Positions 24,040 through 33,662 of a stretch of 64,000 nt of DNA are shown here, piece after piece. Every line of letters starts with the position of its first letter. Position 1 is the stretch's first letter. The position numbers and the translations under genes are program-made. The notes under the pieces are model-generated. The model did not search any database, was not told the DNA's origin, and saw nothing but the letters and a program-made list of their open reading frames with translations. The DNA comes from Micromonospora pallida (GTDB taxonomy: Bacteria; Actinomycetota; Actinomycetes; Mycobacteriales; Micromonosporaceae), in contig NZ_FMHW01000002.1 of the NCBI RefSeq assembly GCF_900090325.1, positions 4,775,001 to 4,839,000 on the forward strand, in the 5' to 3' direction.

Positions 24040-24594
24040 TCAGTTGAGCGACACGTCCGGAGGGAAGTGGGCCACGGCCGCCATCATCCCGCCTTGCCGG
24101 CGCAGCACCATCGGCCAGAGGTCGTCCGGACGGTCGACGAAGGCGTCGCCGGGCAGGGCGTCCATGACGAACCAGGACCCCTCCTCGATCTCCTGCTCCA
24201 ACTGCCCGGCGCCCCAGCCGGAGTAACCGGCGAAAACCCGGATCCCGGAGATGTTCTCCCGCATCCGCTCCGGGTCGACCGAGAGGTCGATCGTCCCCAC
24301 CGCCCCGAGCACCTGGTGGAAGCCCTTGAGCCGGCGGACCGGTTGGCGCATCCGGGCAAGGCAGATGGCAGAGTCGGGTTGCACCGGGCCGCCCTCGAAG
24401 AGCACCGCCGGATCGCGGGCCAACGCGCTCCAGTCCCCGAGCACCTCGGCGACGGGTACCTCGGTGGCCCGGTTGAGCACCACACCCAACGCCCCGCCCG
24501 GTTCGTGCGCGACCAGCAGCACCACGGTGCGGTCGAAGTTGGGATCCTTCAGAGCCGGGGTCGCGACCAACAACTGCCCGGTCATCGAGGCCAT
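24040..24594 (-). CDS. YqgE/AlgH family protein (UPF0301, DUF179)
   Basis: 184 aa from ATG 24594; an in-frame ATG at 24639 would add 15 residues and is the alternative. The family signatures are MTGQLLVATPALKDPNFDRTVVLLVAHEPGGALGVVLNR, LFEGGPVQPDS, RVFAGYSGWGAGQLEQEI and GSWFVMDA. The protein is conserved and soluble, of uncertain function. It is read towards tRNA-Ala. Confidence 0.9.
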   Translation of the reverse strand: MASMTGQLLVATPALKDPNFDRTVVLLVAHEPGGALGVVLNRATEVPVAEVLGDWSALARDPAVLFEGGPVQPDSAICLARMRQPVRRLKGFHQVLGAVGTIDLSVDPERMRENISGIRVFAGYSGWGAGQLEQEIEEGSWFVMDALPGDAFVDRPDDLWPMVLRRQGGMMAAVAHFPPDVSLN

Positions 24595-24642
24595 GGAACG
24601 ACCGCCGATCGCCTGTCCCTCACCCTGCATGCCGCCCATCCC

Positions 24643-24753
24643 CTAACCGCGTGCCGCGACGCGGTCACGCCACCCCGGAACCTGCTGCCAGGACGGCGTC
24701 GAGCGCACCGGGGCGGCCCGGTCCACCGGGAACTTCCGTGTTCTCAACGCCAT
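24643..24753 (-). CDS. possible 36-aa leader ORF before yqgE
   Basis: ATG 24753 to TAG 24643-24645 encodes a basic peptide (MALRTRKFPVDRAAPVRSTP then SWQQVPGWRDRVAARG). Codon bias is GC-rich at third positions, and the stop lies 3 bp before the alternative yqgE ATG. No strong Shine-Dalgarno and no known family. It could be chance. Confidence 0.25.
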   Translation of the reverse strand: MALRTRKFPVDRAAPVRSTPSWQQVPGWRDRVAARG

Positions 24754-24831
24754 GCCTGGCACCATAGCCTGCACCTTGCACGGTGGCTAAGGTCTGACCG
24801 GCGGGTAGTGAAACGAGTTTGGGGAGAATCG

Positions 24832-25635
24832 ATGGATCCAACGGCGGAGATCGCTGTCATCGGCGGTTCAGGTCTCTACGCCCTGCTCGACAACGCGGTG
24901 GAACACCGGGTGGAGACACCGTACGGTCCGCCGTCGGACGCGATCACGGTGGCCGAGGTGGGCGGCCGCCCGGTGGCCTTCCTGCCCCGACACGGCCGCG
25001 ACCACCGGCACCCGCCGCACCTGATTCCCTACCGGGCCAACATGTGGGCGTTGCGCTCGCTGGGGGTACGCCGGGTGCTGGCGCCCTGCGCGGTCGGCGG
25101 GCTCCGTCCAGAGCTGGGTCCGGGCACCTTCGTCGTGCCGGACCAGTTGATCGACCGGACCAGCGGCCGGACGCAGACCTACTACGACCGGGGCGCGGTG
25201 CACGTCTCCTTCGCCGACCCGTACTGCCCGGCCGGGCGGCGGACGCTGCTCGACGCGGCTGCCGGCCGGGGGGTGTCGGCGGTGGACGGCGGCACGGTGG
25301 TGGTGGTCGAGGGGCCGCGCTTCTCCACCCGCGCCGAGTCCCGCTGGTTCACCGCGATCGGCGGCTCGGTGGTCAACATGACTGGCCACCCGGAGGCCGT
25401 CCTCGCCCGCGAGCTGGCGCTCTGCTACACCTCCATCGCCCTGGTCACCGACCTGGACGCCGGTGTGGAGGGCGGCCACGCGGTGACCCACGAGGAGGTG
25501 TTCCGGGTCTTCGGCGAGAACACCGACCGGCTGCGGGGGATCCTGCTGGACGCGGTCGCCGCCCTGCCCGCCGAGCGGGCCTGCACGTGCGCCGCCGCGC
25601 TGGACGGCATCAAGCTGCCCTTCCCGCTGCCCTGA
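24832..25635 (+). CDS. mtnP: S-methyl-5'-thioadenosine (or thioinosine) phosphorylase
   Basis: 267 aa from ATG 24832 with GGGGAG upstream. Purine phosphorylase family 2 motifs are present: IAVIGGSGLY, a phosphate-binding FLPRHGRDHRHPPHLIPYRANMWAL, VVVEGPRFSTRAESRWF, VNMTGHPEAVLARELALCYTSIALVTDLDAG. It cleaves methylthioadenosine with phosphate to free the purine and methylthioribose-1-phosphate for methionine salvage. Whether it prefers adenosine or inosine substrates cannot be settled by eye. Monocistronic. Confidence 0.85.
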   Translation: MDPTAEIAVIGGSGLYALLDNAVEHRVETPYGPPSDAITVAEVGGRPVAFLPRHGRDHRHPPHLIPYRANMWALRSLGVRRVLAPCAVGGLRPELGPGTFVVPDQLIDRTSGRTQTYYDRGAVHVSFADPYCPAGRRTLLDAAAGRGVSAVDGGTVVVVEGPRFSTRAESRWFTAIGGSVVNMTGHPEAVLARELALCYTSIALVTDLDAGVEGGHAVTHEEVFRVFGENTDRLRGILLDAVAALPAERACTCAAALDGIKLPFPLP

Positions 25636-25775
25636 CGACTGTCGCCACCGAAGAGGGTCATTGGCGGATTGCCGGAATGATCCCCTGCCGCACTGGTTAG
25701 ATTCGTCCGGTCGGGGCCGGCTCACGCCGCCCCGACCTCGGACGATCGACCGGACGAGGGCACGGAGGCCGACCG

Positions 25776-27371
25776 ATGGCGACGGTCCGCGACACCAGCT
25801 ACGAGTTGCTCCGCGCCCTCGGCATGACCACCGTCTTCGGTAATCCCGGCTCCACCGAGCAACCCTTCCTCCAGGACTTCCCGGCGGACTTCCGCTACGT
25901 GCACGCCCTTCAGGAGGCCTCGGCGGTGGCGATGGCCGACGGGTACGCCCAGGCGACCCGCCGGCCCGCGCACGTCAACCTGCACACCGCGCCGGGCACC
26001 GGCAACGGCATGGGCAACCTGGTCACCGCCTGGCACAACCGGACCCCGCTGGTCGTCACCGCCGGCCAGCAGACCCGCCAGATGCTGCTGACCGAGCCGC
26101 GTCTGGCCAGCCCTCGGGCGACCGAGCTGGTCCACCCGTACGTGAAGTGGAGCCACGAGCCGGCCCGTCCGCAGGACATTCCGGCGGCCCTGATGCGGGC
26201 GTACGCCACGGCGGTGCAGCCGCCGGCCGGGCCGGTCTTCCTCTCCCTGCCGCTGGACGACTGGCACCACCCGGCCGACCCGCCGCCGCAGGTCCGTACC
26301 GTGGCGACCCGCGTCGCCCCCGACCCCGTCCGGCTACGGGAGTTCGCCGGGATCCTGGCCGGCAGCCGCGACCCGGTGCTGGTGCTCGGGCCGGCCGTGG
26401 ACCGGGCGGACGGCTGGCCAGCGGCGGTCGCCCTGGCCGAACGGCTCGGCTGTCCGGTCTGGTCCGCACCGGCCCCGGAACGGGCGGTTTTTCCCGAGGA
26501 TCACCCGCAGTTCCAGGGCGTCCTCCCGTACGCGATCGGCCCGCTCGCCGAACGGCTGCGCGGCCACGACACGGTGCTGGTCGTCGGTGCGCCGGTGTTC
26601 CGTTACTACCCGCACGTCCCGGGTGAGTACCTGCCGCCGGGGGCCCGGCTGCTGCACGTCACCGACGACCCCGGCGAGGCGGCCCGCGCCCCGGTCGGGG
26701 ACAGCCTGATCGGCGACGCCCGGCTCACCGCCGAGGCGCTGCACGACCTGCTGCCGCCGACACGTCGGACGCCCCCACCGCCCCGGGCGGACCCGCCACC
26801 GCCGGAGGTCGGGGTGCCACTGAGCGCGGACGCGTTCTTCGCCACGCTGGGCGGGAACTGGCCGGCCGACGGGGTGCTCGTGCAGGAGTCCCCCTCGAAC
26901 CTGGCCGCGTTGCGCCGGCACGTACGGATCCGCCGGCCGGCGTCCTACTTCACCATGGCCAGCGGCGGGTTGGGGTTCGGGCTGCCCGCCGCGGTGGGCA
27001 TCGCGCTCGCGGAACGGGACACCGGGCGCGGCCGGCCGGTGGTGGCGGTGATCGGGGACGGCTCGTTCCACTACTCCGTGCAGGCCCTGTGGACCGCCGC
27101 CCAATTGAACCTGCCGCTGGTCGTGCTGGTCCCGGTCAACCGCCACTACGCCATCCTGAAGGCGTTCGCCGAGCACAAGCAGACCCCCGGCGTCCCCGGA
27201 CTGGACCTGCCCGGGCTGGACGTCACCGCGATCGCGGGCGGCTACGGCTGCGCCGCGACCGTGGCCGGCACCCCGGACGAGATCGCGGCAGCCCTCGCCA
27301 CCGGGCTGCGGGCGGACCGGCCCACGGTCGTCCCGGTGCCGATCGACACCGAGATACCGGCCCTGCTCTGA
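25776..27371 (+). CDS. mdlC: benzoylformate decarboxylase-like ThDP enzyme
   Basis: 531 aa, start ATG 25776. The thiamine-diphosphate fold is complete. FGNPGSTEQPFLQDFP carries the Ser typical of benzoylformate decarboxylase. Glu in LQEASAVAMADGYAQ is the ThDP activator. The GDG motif VIGDGSFHYSVQALWTAAQLNLPLVVLV binds Mg-ThDP. It should decarboxylate an aromatic or branched 2-oxo acid. Neighbours give no pathway, since mandelate or phenylglyoxylate genes are absent. The symbol is by family only. Substrate is inferred. Confidence 0.75.
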   Translation: MATVRDTSYELLRALGMTTVFGNPGSTEQPFLQDFPADFRYVHALQEASAVAMADGYAQATRRPAHVNLHTAPGTGNGMGNLVTAWHNRTPLVVTAGQQTRQMLLTEPRLASPRATELVHPYVKWSHEPARPQDIPAALMRAYATAVQPPAGPVFLSLPLDDWHHPADPPPQVRTVATRVAPDPVRLREFAGILAGSRDPVLVLGPAVDRADGWPAAVALAERLGCPVWSAPAPERAVFPEDHPQFQGVLPYAIGPLAERLRGHDTVLVVGAPVFRYYPHVPGEYLPPGARLLHVTDDPGEAARAPVGDSLIGDARLTAEALHDLLPPTRRTPPPPRADPPPPEVGVPLSADAFFATLGGNWPADGVLVQESPSNLAALRRHVRIRRPASYFTMASGGLGFGLPAAVGIALAERDTGRGRPVVAVIGDGSFHYSVQALWTAAQLNLPLVVLVPVNRHYAILKAFAEHKQTPGVPGLDLPGLDVTAIAGGYGCAATVAGTPDEIAAALATGLRADRPTVVPVPIDTEIPALL

Positions 27372-27512
27372 GCCGGTCGGCACTGCGTCCGGGCCCGGGC
27401 CCTCTGGCCGATACCACGGCCGATCCGCCCGGCCGGCACTGCTGGTGGGCCCTGCGGGTCTTTGCGCCGCGGTCGGGGTGGAGCGGCCCAACATCCACCC
27501 CGACCGCGCGAC

Positions 27513-28466
27513 TCATCCGCCGAGCAACGACACCGGCGACCCGGTCACCACGTCCAGCACCGCGCGGCTGCCCAGCGGCGCCTTGAGGGTCGCGCTGACC
27601 GGCTCGAGCTTCAGCTGGTCGGTGCAGACTCCGGTGCCCCGGGTCACCCCGGCACCGACCACCACCACGTCGTCGAACTCGGCCACCAGCGGCTCGACGC
27701 CGGTGTCGCAGGCGCCCACACCGACCCGCCAGGTCAGCTCGGCCCCCTCGATCGAAACGACGTTCTGGGCGGCGGCCAGCTCCGGAGCGGGCGGCCCGCT
27801 CGGACCGGCACCCGCCGGCACGGCGCTGACCGCACTCGGCGCCACGGCCACCCGGGCGACCGGCACGGCGAGTTCCTCGACGGTGAACAGCCAGGCCGGC
27901 ACGGTGGCCTCGCCCCGGCTGGTGCGCAGCTCCACGGTGCCGAGCTTGACGCCGGTGACGGTCAGCGCCGTGCAGGGCGCCGCCGCAGGGCTGTCCGAGA
28001 CCGGCCCGTCCGGGCCCGGCCCGTCCGGGCCCGGCTCGACCGTCGGTCCGGGGACCTTCGGCCGGCCCGGGCAGGGCGGCGGGTCGCCCAGGTCCAGCTG
28101 CTTGTACGCCTCGGCCGCGCTGACCAGCGGTACGTCGAGCGTGCCGTCCGGGAAGCGTACGGTGCCCCCGGCCACCCGGGTCGGCGGAATGGCGGCCTGT
28201 TCCCGGTACCAGCCGGCCTGGAAGGCCTGCTTGGTTTCGGGGGAGAACTTCGGGTCCCCGGCGAGGACGGTGGGGTCCTCCAGGGGGACGTAGGCGGTCG
28301 TCCAGGCCGGGCCGGGCTGCCACGCCTCGGAGACCTCGGCGGCCCGCCGGTGGAACGACTCCCACCGCTCGTCCGGATCGGCCGGCGTGCTGGTCCCGTT
28401 CTGGGCGCAGCCGGTCAGGGCCAGCAGGATCGGCAGGCCCAGCAGCAGAGTCACTCGTCGACGCAT
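27513..28466 (-). CDS. lipoprotein
   Basis: 317 aa. Lipoprotein signal peptide about 1-20 ends in the lipobox LTGC, so Cys 20 should be lipidated and the protein anchored outside the membrane. The rest holds PDERWESFHRRAAEVSEAWQ, a proline/glycine-rich stretch (about 130-150) and beta segments (PCTALTVTGVKLGTVELRTSRGEATVPAWLFTVEELAVPVARVAV). No family or catalytic motif recognised. Confidence 0.8.
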   Translation of the reverse strand: MRRRVTLLLGLPILLALTGCAQNGTSTPADPDERWESFHRRAAEVSEAWQPGPAWTTAYVPLEDPTVLAGDPKFSPETKQAFQAGWYREQAAIPPTRVAGGTVRFPDGTLDVPLVSAAEAYKQLDLGDPPPCPGRPKVPGPTVEPGPDGPGPDGPVSDSPAAAPCTALTVTGVKLGTVELRTSRGEATVPAWLFTVEELAVPVARVAVAPSAVSAVPAGAGPSGPPAPELAAAQNVVSIEGAELTWRVGVGACDTGVEPLVAEFDDVVVVGAGVTRGTGVCTDQLKLEPVSATLKAPLGSRAVLDVVTGSPVSLLGG

Positions 28467-28505
28467 GCCGGTTCGACGTACGCCGCCCCGCCTCCGGTTC
28501 CCGAC

Positions 28506-28588
28506 TCTCGGGGAAGACAGCTTTCGGGACAGACGGCCCTCGGGGACGGACGGCTCTCGGGGGCAGACAGCTCTCGGGGGCAGACAGC
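28506..28588. repeat. tandem 16-17-bp repeat, five copies
   Basis: Units around TCTCGGGGGCAGACAGC run head to tail. The last two copies are identical, the first three vary by a few bases, and two units are 16 bp long. The array lies between the lipoprotein gene start and the tmRNA terminator. No coding function. Confidence 0.8.
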
Positions 28589-28622
28589 GATGCGCCCCGG
28601 TCCCTGGGGACCGGGGCGCATC
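28589..28622 (-). terminator. tmRNA terminator
   Basis: GATGCGCCCCGGTCCC and GGGACCGGGGCGCATC form a 16-bp perfect hairpin 5 bp beyond the tmRNA 3' end. No long T-run follows. Confidence 0.8.
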
Positions 28623-28627
28623 ATGGC

Positions 28628-29003
28628 TGGTGGAGGTGCCGGGAATCGAACCCGGGTCCTTCGCCGCCTTGTCAGGGCTTCTCCGAGCGCAGCTCGCTGT
28701 GCCTCTACTCGGCCCCTCCGATCACGCGAGCGAGTCGGTGTGACGGGCCCAGTCGCTGATTAATCTCGCCGCACGGACCCCGCGACCGGGTCCGGTTGGC
28801 CAGCCTTCTAGCTGATGCCGGCTAACTGGGTCGAAGGCGCTCCCAGGCCGACAGACTCACTACTCGCCTCAGGCGGCGAGAGCGAAGTCAGCGCGATTGT
28901 TCTTGGCGCTTATTGGTTTCCGACGACCGATTCACGAGACGACGTCGGCTTCCTCGGCTCGCTTCCCCTGACGCCACGCACGAAGTCGAAACCTGTCACC
29001 CCC
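28628..29003 (-). ncRNA. ssrA: tmRNA (transfer-messenger RNA)
   Basis: The 5' end at 29003 begins GGGGGTGACAGGTTTCGACT, the universal tmRNA start. The 3' end (28628) closes with a T-arm and CACCTCC-A-CCA, which pairs with GGGGGTG as the acceptor stem. The tag reading frame at 28907-28869 encodes AKNNRADFALAA then TGA, with the ALAA degron. It works with SmpB, encoded 105 bp upstream on the same strand, to free stalled ribosomes. About 376 nt, the normal size. Confidence 0.95.
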
Positions 29004-29107
29004 TTGAGTGGCTGCCCCTGTCGGCAGCTCCACCAAGCCTAACGCCTCCCGCAACGGGTTTCATCCCGAGCCCCGGCCCTACTGGCGAGCCGGACAAATG
29101 GGATGAA

Positions 29108-29587
29108 TCACTCACCCATGCCCTTGCTTCGCCGACCCAGCGCCCGGTTGATCTCCCGGTCCGCGTCCCGCTTGGCCAGGTCCTGGCGCTTGTCGTACGC
29201 CTTCTTGCCCTTGACCAGCGCGATCTCGACCTTGGCCCAGCCGTCGGAGAAGTAGACCTGCAACGGCACCAGGGTGAGACCGTCCTCCCGGGTCTTGCCG
29301 AGCAGCCGGTCGATCTCCAGGCGCTTGAGCAGCAGCTTCCGGGTCCGCCGGGGCTCGTGGTTGGTCCAGGTGCCCTGGACGTACTCCGGGATGTGCATGC
29401 CGTGCAGGAACAGTTCGCCGTCGCGCTCCTGGGCGAACGCGTCCACCAGTGACGCGCGACCCGCGCGCAGCGACTTCACCTCCGTACCGGTCAGCGCCAT
29501 GCCCGCCTCGTACGTGTCGAGGACGCTGTAGTCGTGCCGGGCCCGGCGGTTGGAGGCGACGACCTTGCGCCCCTTCTCCCGTGGCAT
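29108..29587 (-). CDS. smpB: SsrA-binding protein SmpB
   Basis: 159 aa. The full SmpB pattern is [110 protein letters not shown], and a basic C-terminal tail ([17 protein letters not shown]). It delivers tmRNA to stalled ribosomes. It lies just upstream of ssrA on the same strand, and the two are probably co-expressed. Length matches the family. Confidence 0.97.
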   Translation of the reverse strand: MPREKGRKVVASNRRARHDYSVLDTYEAGMALTGTEVKSLRAGRASLVDAFAQERDGELFLHGMHIPEYVQGTWTNHEPRRTRKLLLKRLEIDRLLGKTREDGLTLVPLQVYFSDGWAKVEIALVKGKKAYDKRQDLAKRDADREINRALGRRSKGMGE

Positions 29588-29647
29588 CGGCCCACACCCC
29601 TTCCATGATCGACCCGGCGGACAGCCCGCCCATGTTACCTGAACGGA

Positions 29648-29691
29648 AAGGACCCTCCGGCACCATTTGTTCCCGGTGCCGGAGGGTCCTT
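29648..29691 (-). terminator. terminator after ftsX
   Basis: AAGGACCCTCCGGCACC and GGTGCCGGAGGGTCCTT form a perfect 17-bp stem with a 10-nt loop between smpB and ftsX. It would stop the ftsEX transcript and keep it apart from smpB. Confidence 0.85.
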
Positions 29692-29719
29692 CACCGCCCG
29701 GAGATGACCCGTACCGTAA

Positions 29720-30595
29720 CTAGACCCGCAGGTAGAAGCGGAGCGTGACCCACGCGGTGACCGCGCTGACCAGGCCACCCACGCCCGCCATTATCGGGAA
29801 CATGATCAGGATGTCGCCCCAACTGACCGGGGAGAGCAGCCCCTGGAGGGACTGCAACGATCCGTCGAAGACGAACTGTTTCGCTCCGATCAGGGCGAGC
29901 AGGCCGAGCAGCGAACCGATCAGACCGGCGACCACGGCCTCGAGCACGAACGGCGCCTGGATGAACCAGTTGGACGCGCCGACGAGCTTCATGACCGCAA
30001 CCTCACGCCGCTTGCTGTACGCGGCGACCTGGATCGTGTTGGCGACCAGGAGCAGGGCCGCGATGGCCATCACGGCGGCGGCGGCAAGCGCGATGTTCTG
30101 GATCGCGGTCAGGATGTTGAAGATCTTGTCGAGCAGCGCGCTCTGGTCGACGATCTCGTCGACCCCCTCGGTGTCCTTGTACTGGTCGTAGATCGACCGG
30201 TACTCCTGGGGGTTGGTCAGCTTGAGTCGGAACGACTCGGGCAGCACGTCCGCCTGGACGGCGCCGACCAGGTCCGGAGCGTCCTGGAACATCTGCTGGA
30301 AACGCTGGTACGCCTCGTCCTTGTTGACGTAGACGACCTCGTCGACCAGCGGGTCGCTCTCCAGCTCGGCCCGGAGCGCGTCCCGCTGTTCGGCGGGCAC
30401 GTCGGCCTTCAGGAAGATCGAGACCTCGATGTTCTCGTAGTACAGGTCCTTCATGTCGGCGACCTGGCGGTACATCAGACCGCTGGCGCCGAGCATGGTC
30501 AGCGACACCGCCATCGTAATGATCATGGCGATGGTCATGGTCACGTTGCGCCACAGTCCGACCAGTACCTCGGACAGGACGTATTTAAAGCGCAT
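29720..30595 (-). CDS. ftsX: cell-division protein FtsX
   Basis: 291 aa from ATG 30595 with GGAGG upstream. Four transmembrane segments: one near residues 20-40 and three in the C-terminal part (about 170-290). The large extracellular loop between the first two (about 45-165, YYENIEVSIFLKADVPAEQRDALRAELESDP...VVYVNKDEAYQRFQQMF) is the region that binds peptidoglycan hydrolases. With FtsE it makes the ABC-type complex that triggers septal hydrolysis. ftsE lies upstream with a 122-bp gap. Confidence 0.96.
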   Translation of the reverse strand: MRFKYVLSEVLVGLWRNVTMTIAMIITMAVSLTMLGASGLMYRQVADMKDLYYENIEVSIFLKADVPAEQRDALRAELESDPLVDEVVYVNKDEAYQRFQQMFQDAPDLVGAVQADVLPESFRLKLTNPQEYRSIYDQYKDTEGVDEIVDQSALLDKIFNILTAIQNIALAAAAVMAIAALLLVANTIQVAAYSKRREVAVMKLVGASNWFIQAPFVLEAVVAGLIGSLLGLLALIGAKQFVFDGSLQSLQGLLSPVSWGDILIMFPIMAGVGGLVSAVTAWVTLRFYLRV

Positions 30596-30717
30596 CGGGG
30601 ATTCCTCCGGCTCTCCGGCAAGTGTTCGTCATCAGATCGGGCGGCGGGCCGCAGGGGCCTTCGTTCGGCAGGCGGCGAGCCACGGGCCCGCCCCGGGGGC
30701 AGGGCGAGCGAACAGGC

Positions 30718-31398
30718 TCAGCCGTAGACGCCGCGGGCCTGGTCTCGCACGATGCGACCACTCTCGATCTCGACGACCCGGCGCCGCATCTGGTTGACGA
30801 TGTTGGAGTCGTGCGTGACCATCACGACCGTTGTGCCGGTGCGGTTGATCCGGTCCAGCAGGCGCATGATCTCGATGGAGGTGTCCGGGTCCAGGTTTCC
30901 GGTCGGCTCGTCGGCCAGCAGGATCAGCGGCCGGTTCACGAACGCCCGCGCCACCGCGACCCGCTGCTGCTCACCACCGGAGAGCTCGTGCGGGTAGCGG
31001 TGCTCCTTGCCGCCGAGACCGACCAGCTCCAGCACCTCCGGCACGACCCGGCGGGCGACTGCCTTGGTCTTCCCGATCACCTCGAGGGCGAACGCCACGT
31101 TCTCGTACGCCGTGCGGTTGGGCAGCAGCCGGAAGTCCTGGAACACGCAGCCGATGGAGCGCCGGAACTGCGGCCGCTTCCAGGACCGCATGGACGTGAC
31201 GTCCTTGGCGTTCACGATGACCCGCCCCTTGTTCGGGGTGACCTCGTGCAGCAAAAGCTTGATGATCGTGGACTTGCCGGAGCCAGAGGGGCCGATGAAG
31301 AAGACGAACTCGCCCTTTTCGATCGAGACCGACACGTTGTCGAGCGACGGGCGGGACGCCTTCGGGTACGTCTTCGTCACTTGCTCAAGCTGAATCAC
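30718..31398 (-). CDS. ftsE: cell-division ATP-binding protein FtsE
   Basis: 226 aa. Walker [10 protein letters not shown] at 36-44, Q-loop [21 protein letters not shown] signature [14 protein letters not shown] at 139-152, Walker [14 protein letters not shown] about 158-170, and H-loop VMVTHD. This is the ATPase of the FtsEX complex on the inner membrane face. Possible promoter with TTGATC and TAAATT elements 18 bp apart, just upstream (minus strand, about 31465-31500). Confidence 0.96.
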   Translation of the reverse strand: MIQLEQVTKTYPKASRPSLDNVSVSIEKGEFVFFIGPSGSGKSTIIKLLLHEVTPNKGRVIVNAKDVTSMRSWKRPQFRRSIGCVFQDFRLLPNRTAYENVAFALEVIGKTKAVARRVVPEVLELVGLGGKEHRYPHELSGGEQQRVAVARAFVNRPLILLADEPTGNLDPDTSIEIMRLLDRINRTGTTVVMVTHDSNIVNQMRRRVVEIESGRIVRDQARGVYG

Positions 31399-31517
31399 GG
31401 AGAGGGAGTCTACGCCGTGTGACCGGCGGGACGTCTTCCACGCCCCGCCGATGAGGCCGGTGTCATCAATTTAGTAGGTTACGCGCCAATCGATCAACGC
31501 GCTCCGCCCCGATTCGA

Positions 31518-32639
31518 TCACGCATTGTCAGCAGCGAGTTGCCGCTGCTTGCGCCACCGGATGCCCGCCTCGATGAAGGCGTCCAGTTCACCGTCGAAGA
31601 CCGAGGTCGGATTGCCGGTCTCGTGCTCGGTACGCAGATCCTTCACCATCTGATACGGGTGCAGGACGTACGACCGCATCTGGTCGCCCCACGAGCCGGC
31701 GGCGTCGGTCTTGAGCCCCTCCAGCTTGGCCTGCTCCTCCTGGCGCTTGCGCTCCAGCAGCCGGGCCTGGAGTACCCGCATCGCGGACGCCTTGTTCTGG
31801 AGCTGGGACTTCTCGTTCTGGCAGGTCACCACGATGCCGGTCGGGATGTGGGTGATCCGCACCGCCGAGTCGGTGGTGTTCACGCTCTGCCCGCCCGGCC
31901 CGGAGGACCGGTAGACGTCGATCCGCATCTCGTTCTCGGGGATGTCGATGTGGTCGGTCTGCTCCACCACCGGGAGCACCTCGACCCCGGCGAAGCTGGT
32001 CTGCCGCCGCCCCTGGTTGTCGAAGGGGCTGATCCGGACCAGCCGGTGGGTGCCGGACTCGACGCTGAGGGTCCCGTACGCGTACGGGACCTTCACCGCG
32101 AACGTGGCCGACTTCAGCCCGGCCTCCTCGGCGTACGAGGTCTCGTACACCTCGGTCGAGTAGCCGTGCCGCTCGGCCCAGCGCAGGTACATGCGCAGCA
32201 GCATCTCGGCGAAGTCCGCCGCGTCCACGCCGCCGGCCCCGGCCCGGATCGCCACCAGCGCCTCCCGGGAGTCGTACTCCCCGGAGAGCAGGGTCCGGAC
32301 CTCCATCTCCTGAATGGCCTTGCCCAGTCCGGAGATCTCGGTCTCCACCTCACCGAGCACGCTGGAGTCCGACTCGGCCTCGGCCAGCTCCAACAGGACG
32401 CGGGCGTCGTCGAGTCGGGACCGCAGGCTGCCCAGCTTGCTGATCTCGCCGTTGACGTACGACAGCTGCGAGGTCACCTGCTGGGCACGGGCCTGGTCGT
32501 CCCACAGGTCCGGCGCGGAGGCCTCCTGCTCGAGCCGGACCTTTTCCTCACGCAACCGGTCGAGGTTGAGGACGGCCTCGATGTTGCGCAGGGTCGCGTC
32601 GAGTTCCTTGAGCTGTTCGGCGTAATCGGCAGCGGTCAC
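31518..32639 (-). CDS. prfB: peptide chain release factor 2
   Basis: 373 aa from a GTG at 32639; longer in-frame starts run into non-coding DNA. The SPF tripeptide (204-206) that reads UGA/UAA identifies RF2 over RF1. The GGQ motif (249-251, [21 protein letters not shown]) catalyses peptide release. A helical N-terminal domain covers about 1-120. No in-frame UGA recoding site of the E. coli type is present. Upstream of ftsE on the same strand with 119 bp between, as in other actinobacteria. Confidence 0.96.
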   Translation of the reverse strand: MTAADYAEQLKELDATLRNIEAVLNLDRLREEKVRLEQEASAPDLWDDQARAQQVTSQLSYVNGEISKLGSLRSRLDDARVLLELAEAESDSSVLGEVETEISGLGKAIQEMEVRTLLSGEYDSREALVAIRAGAGGVDAADFAEMLLRMYLRWAERHGYSTEVYETSYAEEAGLKSATFAVKVPYAYGTLSVESGTHRLVRISPFDNQGRRQTSFAGVEVLPVVEQTDHIDIPENEMRIDVYRSSGPGGQSVNTTDSAVRITHIPTGIVVTCQNEKSQLQNKASAMRVLQARLLERKRQEEQAKLEGLKTDAAGSWGDQMRSYVLHPYQMVKDLRTEHETGNPTSVFDGELDAFIEAGIRWRKQRQLAADNA

Positions 32640-32824
32640 GACAGCCAAGCGTACCGGCGCAGACGGCGACAGGCCCGCGTGCCCCGCGGTCGGGACGGAA
32701 AGCAGCCAGCCGGGGGCGTGGCAGGCCTGTCCGCCCCCGGTCGTGGGGGTGGGCCAGCGGCGTCGTACGGGTGGGTGGTGGGCTGGTGCGCGTCGGTTCC
32801 GGGTGGGGCCGGCGGCGGATCGGC

Positions 32825-33349
32825 TCAGCCGGGGACCGGGGCGTTCTTCAGCCAGGAGAGCGCGGCCTTGTGGTACGCGACCGCGAACTCCAGGGCGCTC
32901 GCGTCGAAGGCGGCACCGTCTTTCTTGGCGTTGCGTGCCTGCTCGCGAACGTTCGCCAGGGCCTCGGTGTGGTACTCGTTCGCGGAGGTGTAAAGGGTAC
33001 GGAGCTGGCTGGCCGAGTGCAGTTCGCCGAAGGCGATCCGCAGCGCGACCGGGTTGCGGATGGTGTCCTTGCCCGGTCCCTCCGTCAGCCACCGGGAGAA
33101 CGTCCGCTTCCCGGACGGGGTGATCGCGTAGGGCTGGCTGGAGCGCGGACCGGGCTTGCCCATCCGCACGAGTCCGCGCTCGGCCAGTACCGGCAACTCT
33201 CGGTAGACCTGACTGCGGGTCATCGACCAGTAGGGCGCCAGTCGGCGCTCGGCGGCGGCCATCAGTTGGCCGCCTGTCATGGGACCCTCGTGGAGCAGCC
33301 CGAGCAGGGCCGCCGCTGTGGGGTTGATTCCGGATTCCGCCATGCCCAT
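32825..33349 (-). CDS. PadR-family transcriptional regulator
   Basis: 174 aa from ATG 33349; a further in-frame ATG lies 6 bp downstream. The winged helix at about 8-90 reads [56 protein letters not shown] and then the wing [16 protein letters not shown]. The C-terminal helices (about 95-170) should dimerise. PadR proteins repress genes for phenolic stress or drug efflux; no such target is adjacent. Confidence 0.85.
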   Translation of the reverse strand: MGMAESGINPTAAALLGLLHEGPMTGGQLMAAAERRLAPYWSMTRSQVYRELPVLAERGLVRMGKPGPRSSQPYAITPSGKRTFSRWLTEGPGKDTIRNPVALRIAFGELHSASQLRTLYTSANEYHTEALANVREQARNAKKDGAAFDASALEFAVAYHKAALSWLKNAPVPG

Positions 33350-33662
33350 TACGCTGCCACTTTGCTGACCCTGCGTCCAGGATTTCGCCCAATCAGCACG
33401 TCCCGCGACTTCCTTTGTGCACTGTCGGCGCACGACAGTCCGTTCGGGATGGTCGATGTTTTTGAGGAACTGGAGAACGGCTACTCATATGATCATCTGG
33501 TTACGCAGGGTACAGGATTTCCTCGATCGCCTGTCCGTTTTCAACCAGATTCCTCCTCGCCGCGTGACTCCGGTGGCATGCCGAAGGCCCCGTCACCGCC
33601 GTCGGTCGGCGGAACGGGGCCCGTCGGGATGGTGCCTTCGGGCGCCTCGCGCCCGGTCGGTC
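33350..33662. other. intergenic gap with a terminator, no gene seen
   Basis: Contains the promoter of the PadR gene on its left and the terminator of the P5C dehydrogenase gene (33586-33621) on its right. No RNA gene or coding frame is supported. Confidence 0.5.
33586..33621 (-). terminator. terminator of the P5C dehydrogenase gene
   Basis: GGCCCCGT pairs with ACGGGGCC and CCGCCG with CGGCGG inside it, making a strong hairpin 42 bp after the stop codon. Confidence 0.65.

Noticed and set aside
31518..32639. E. coli-type programmed frameshift in prfB
   Set aside because: The reading frame is continuous, with no internal in-frame UGA.
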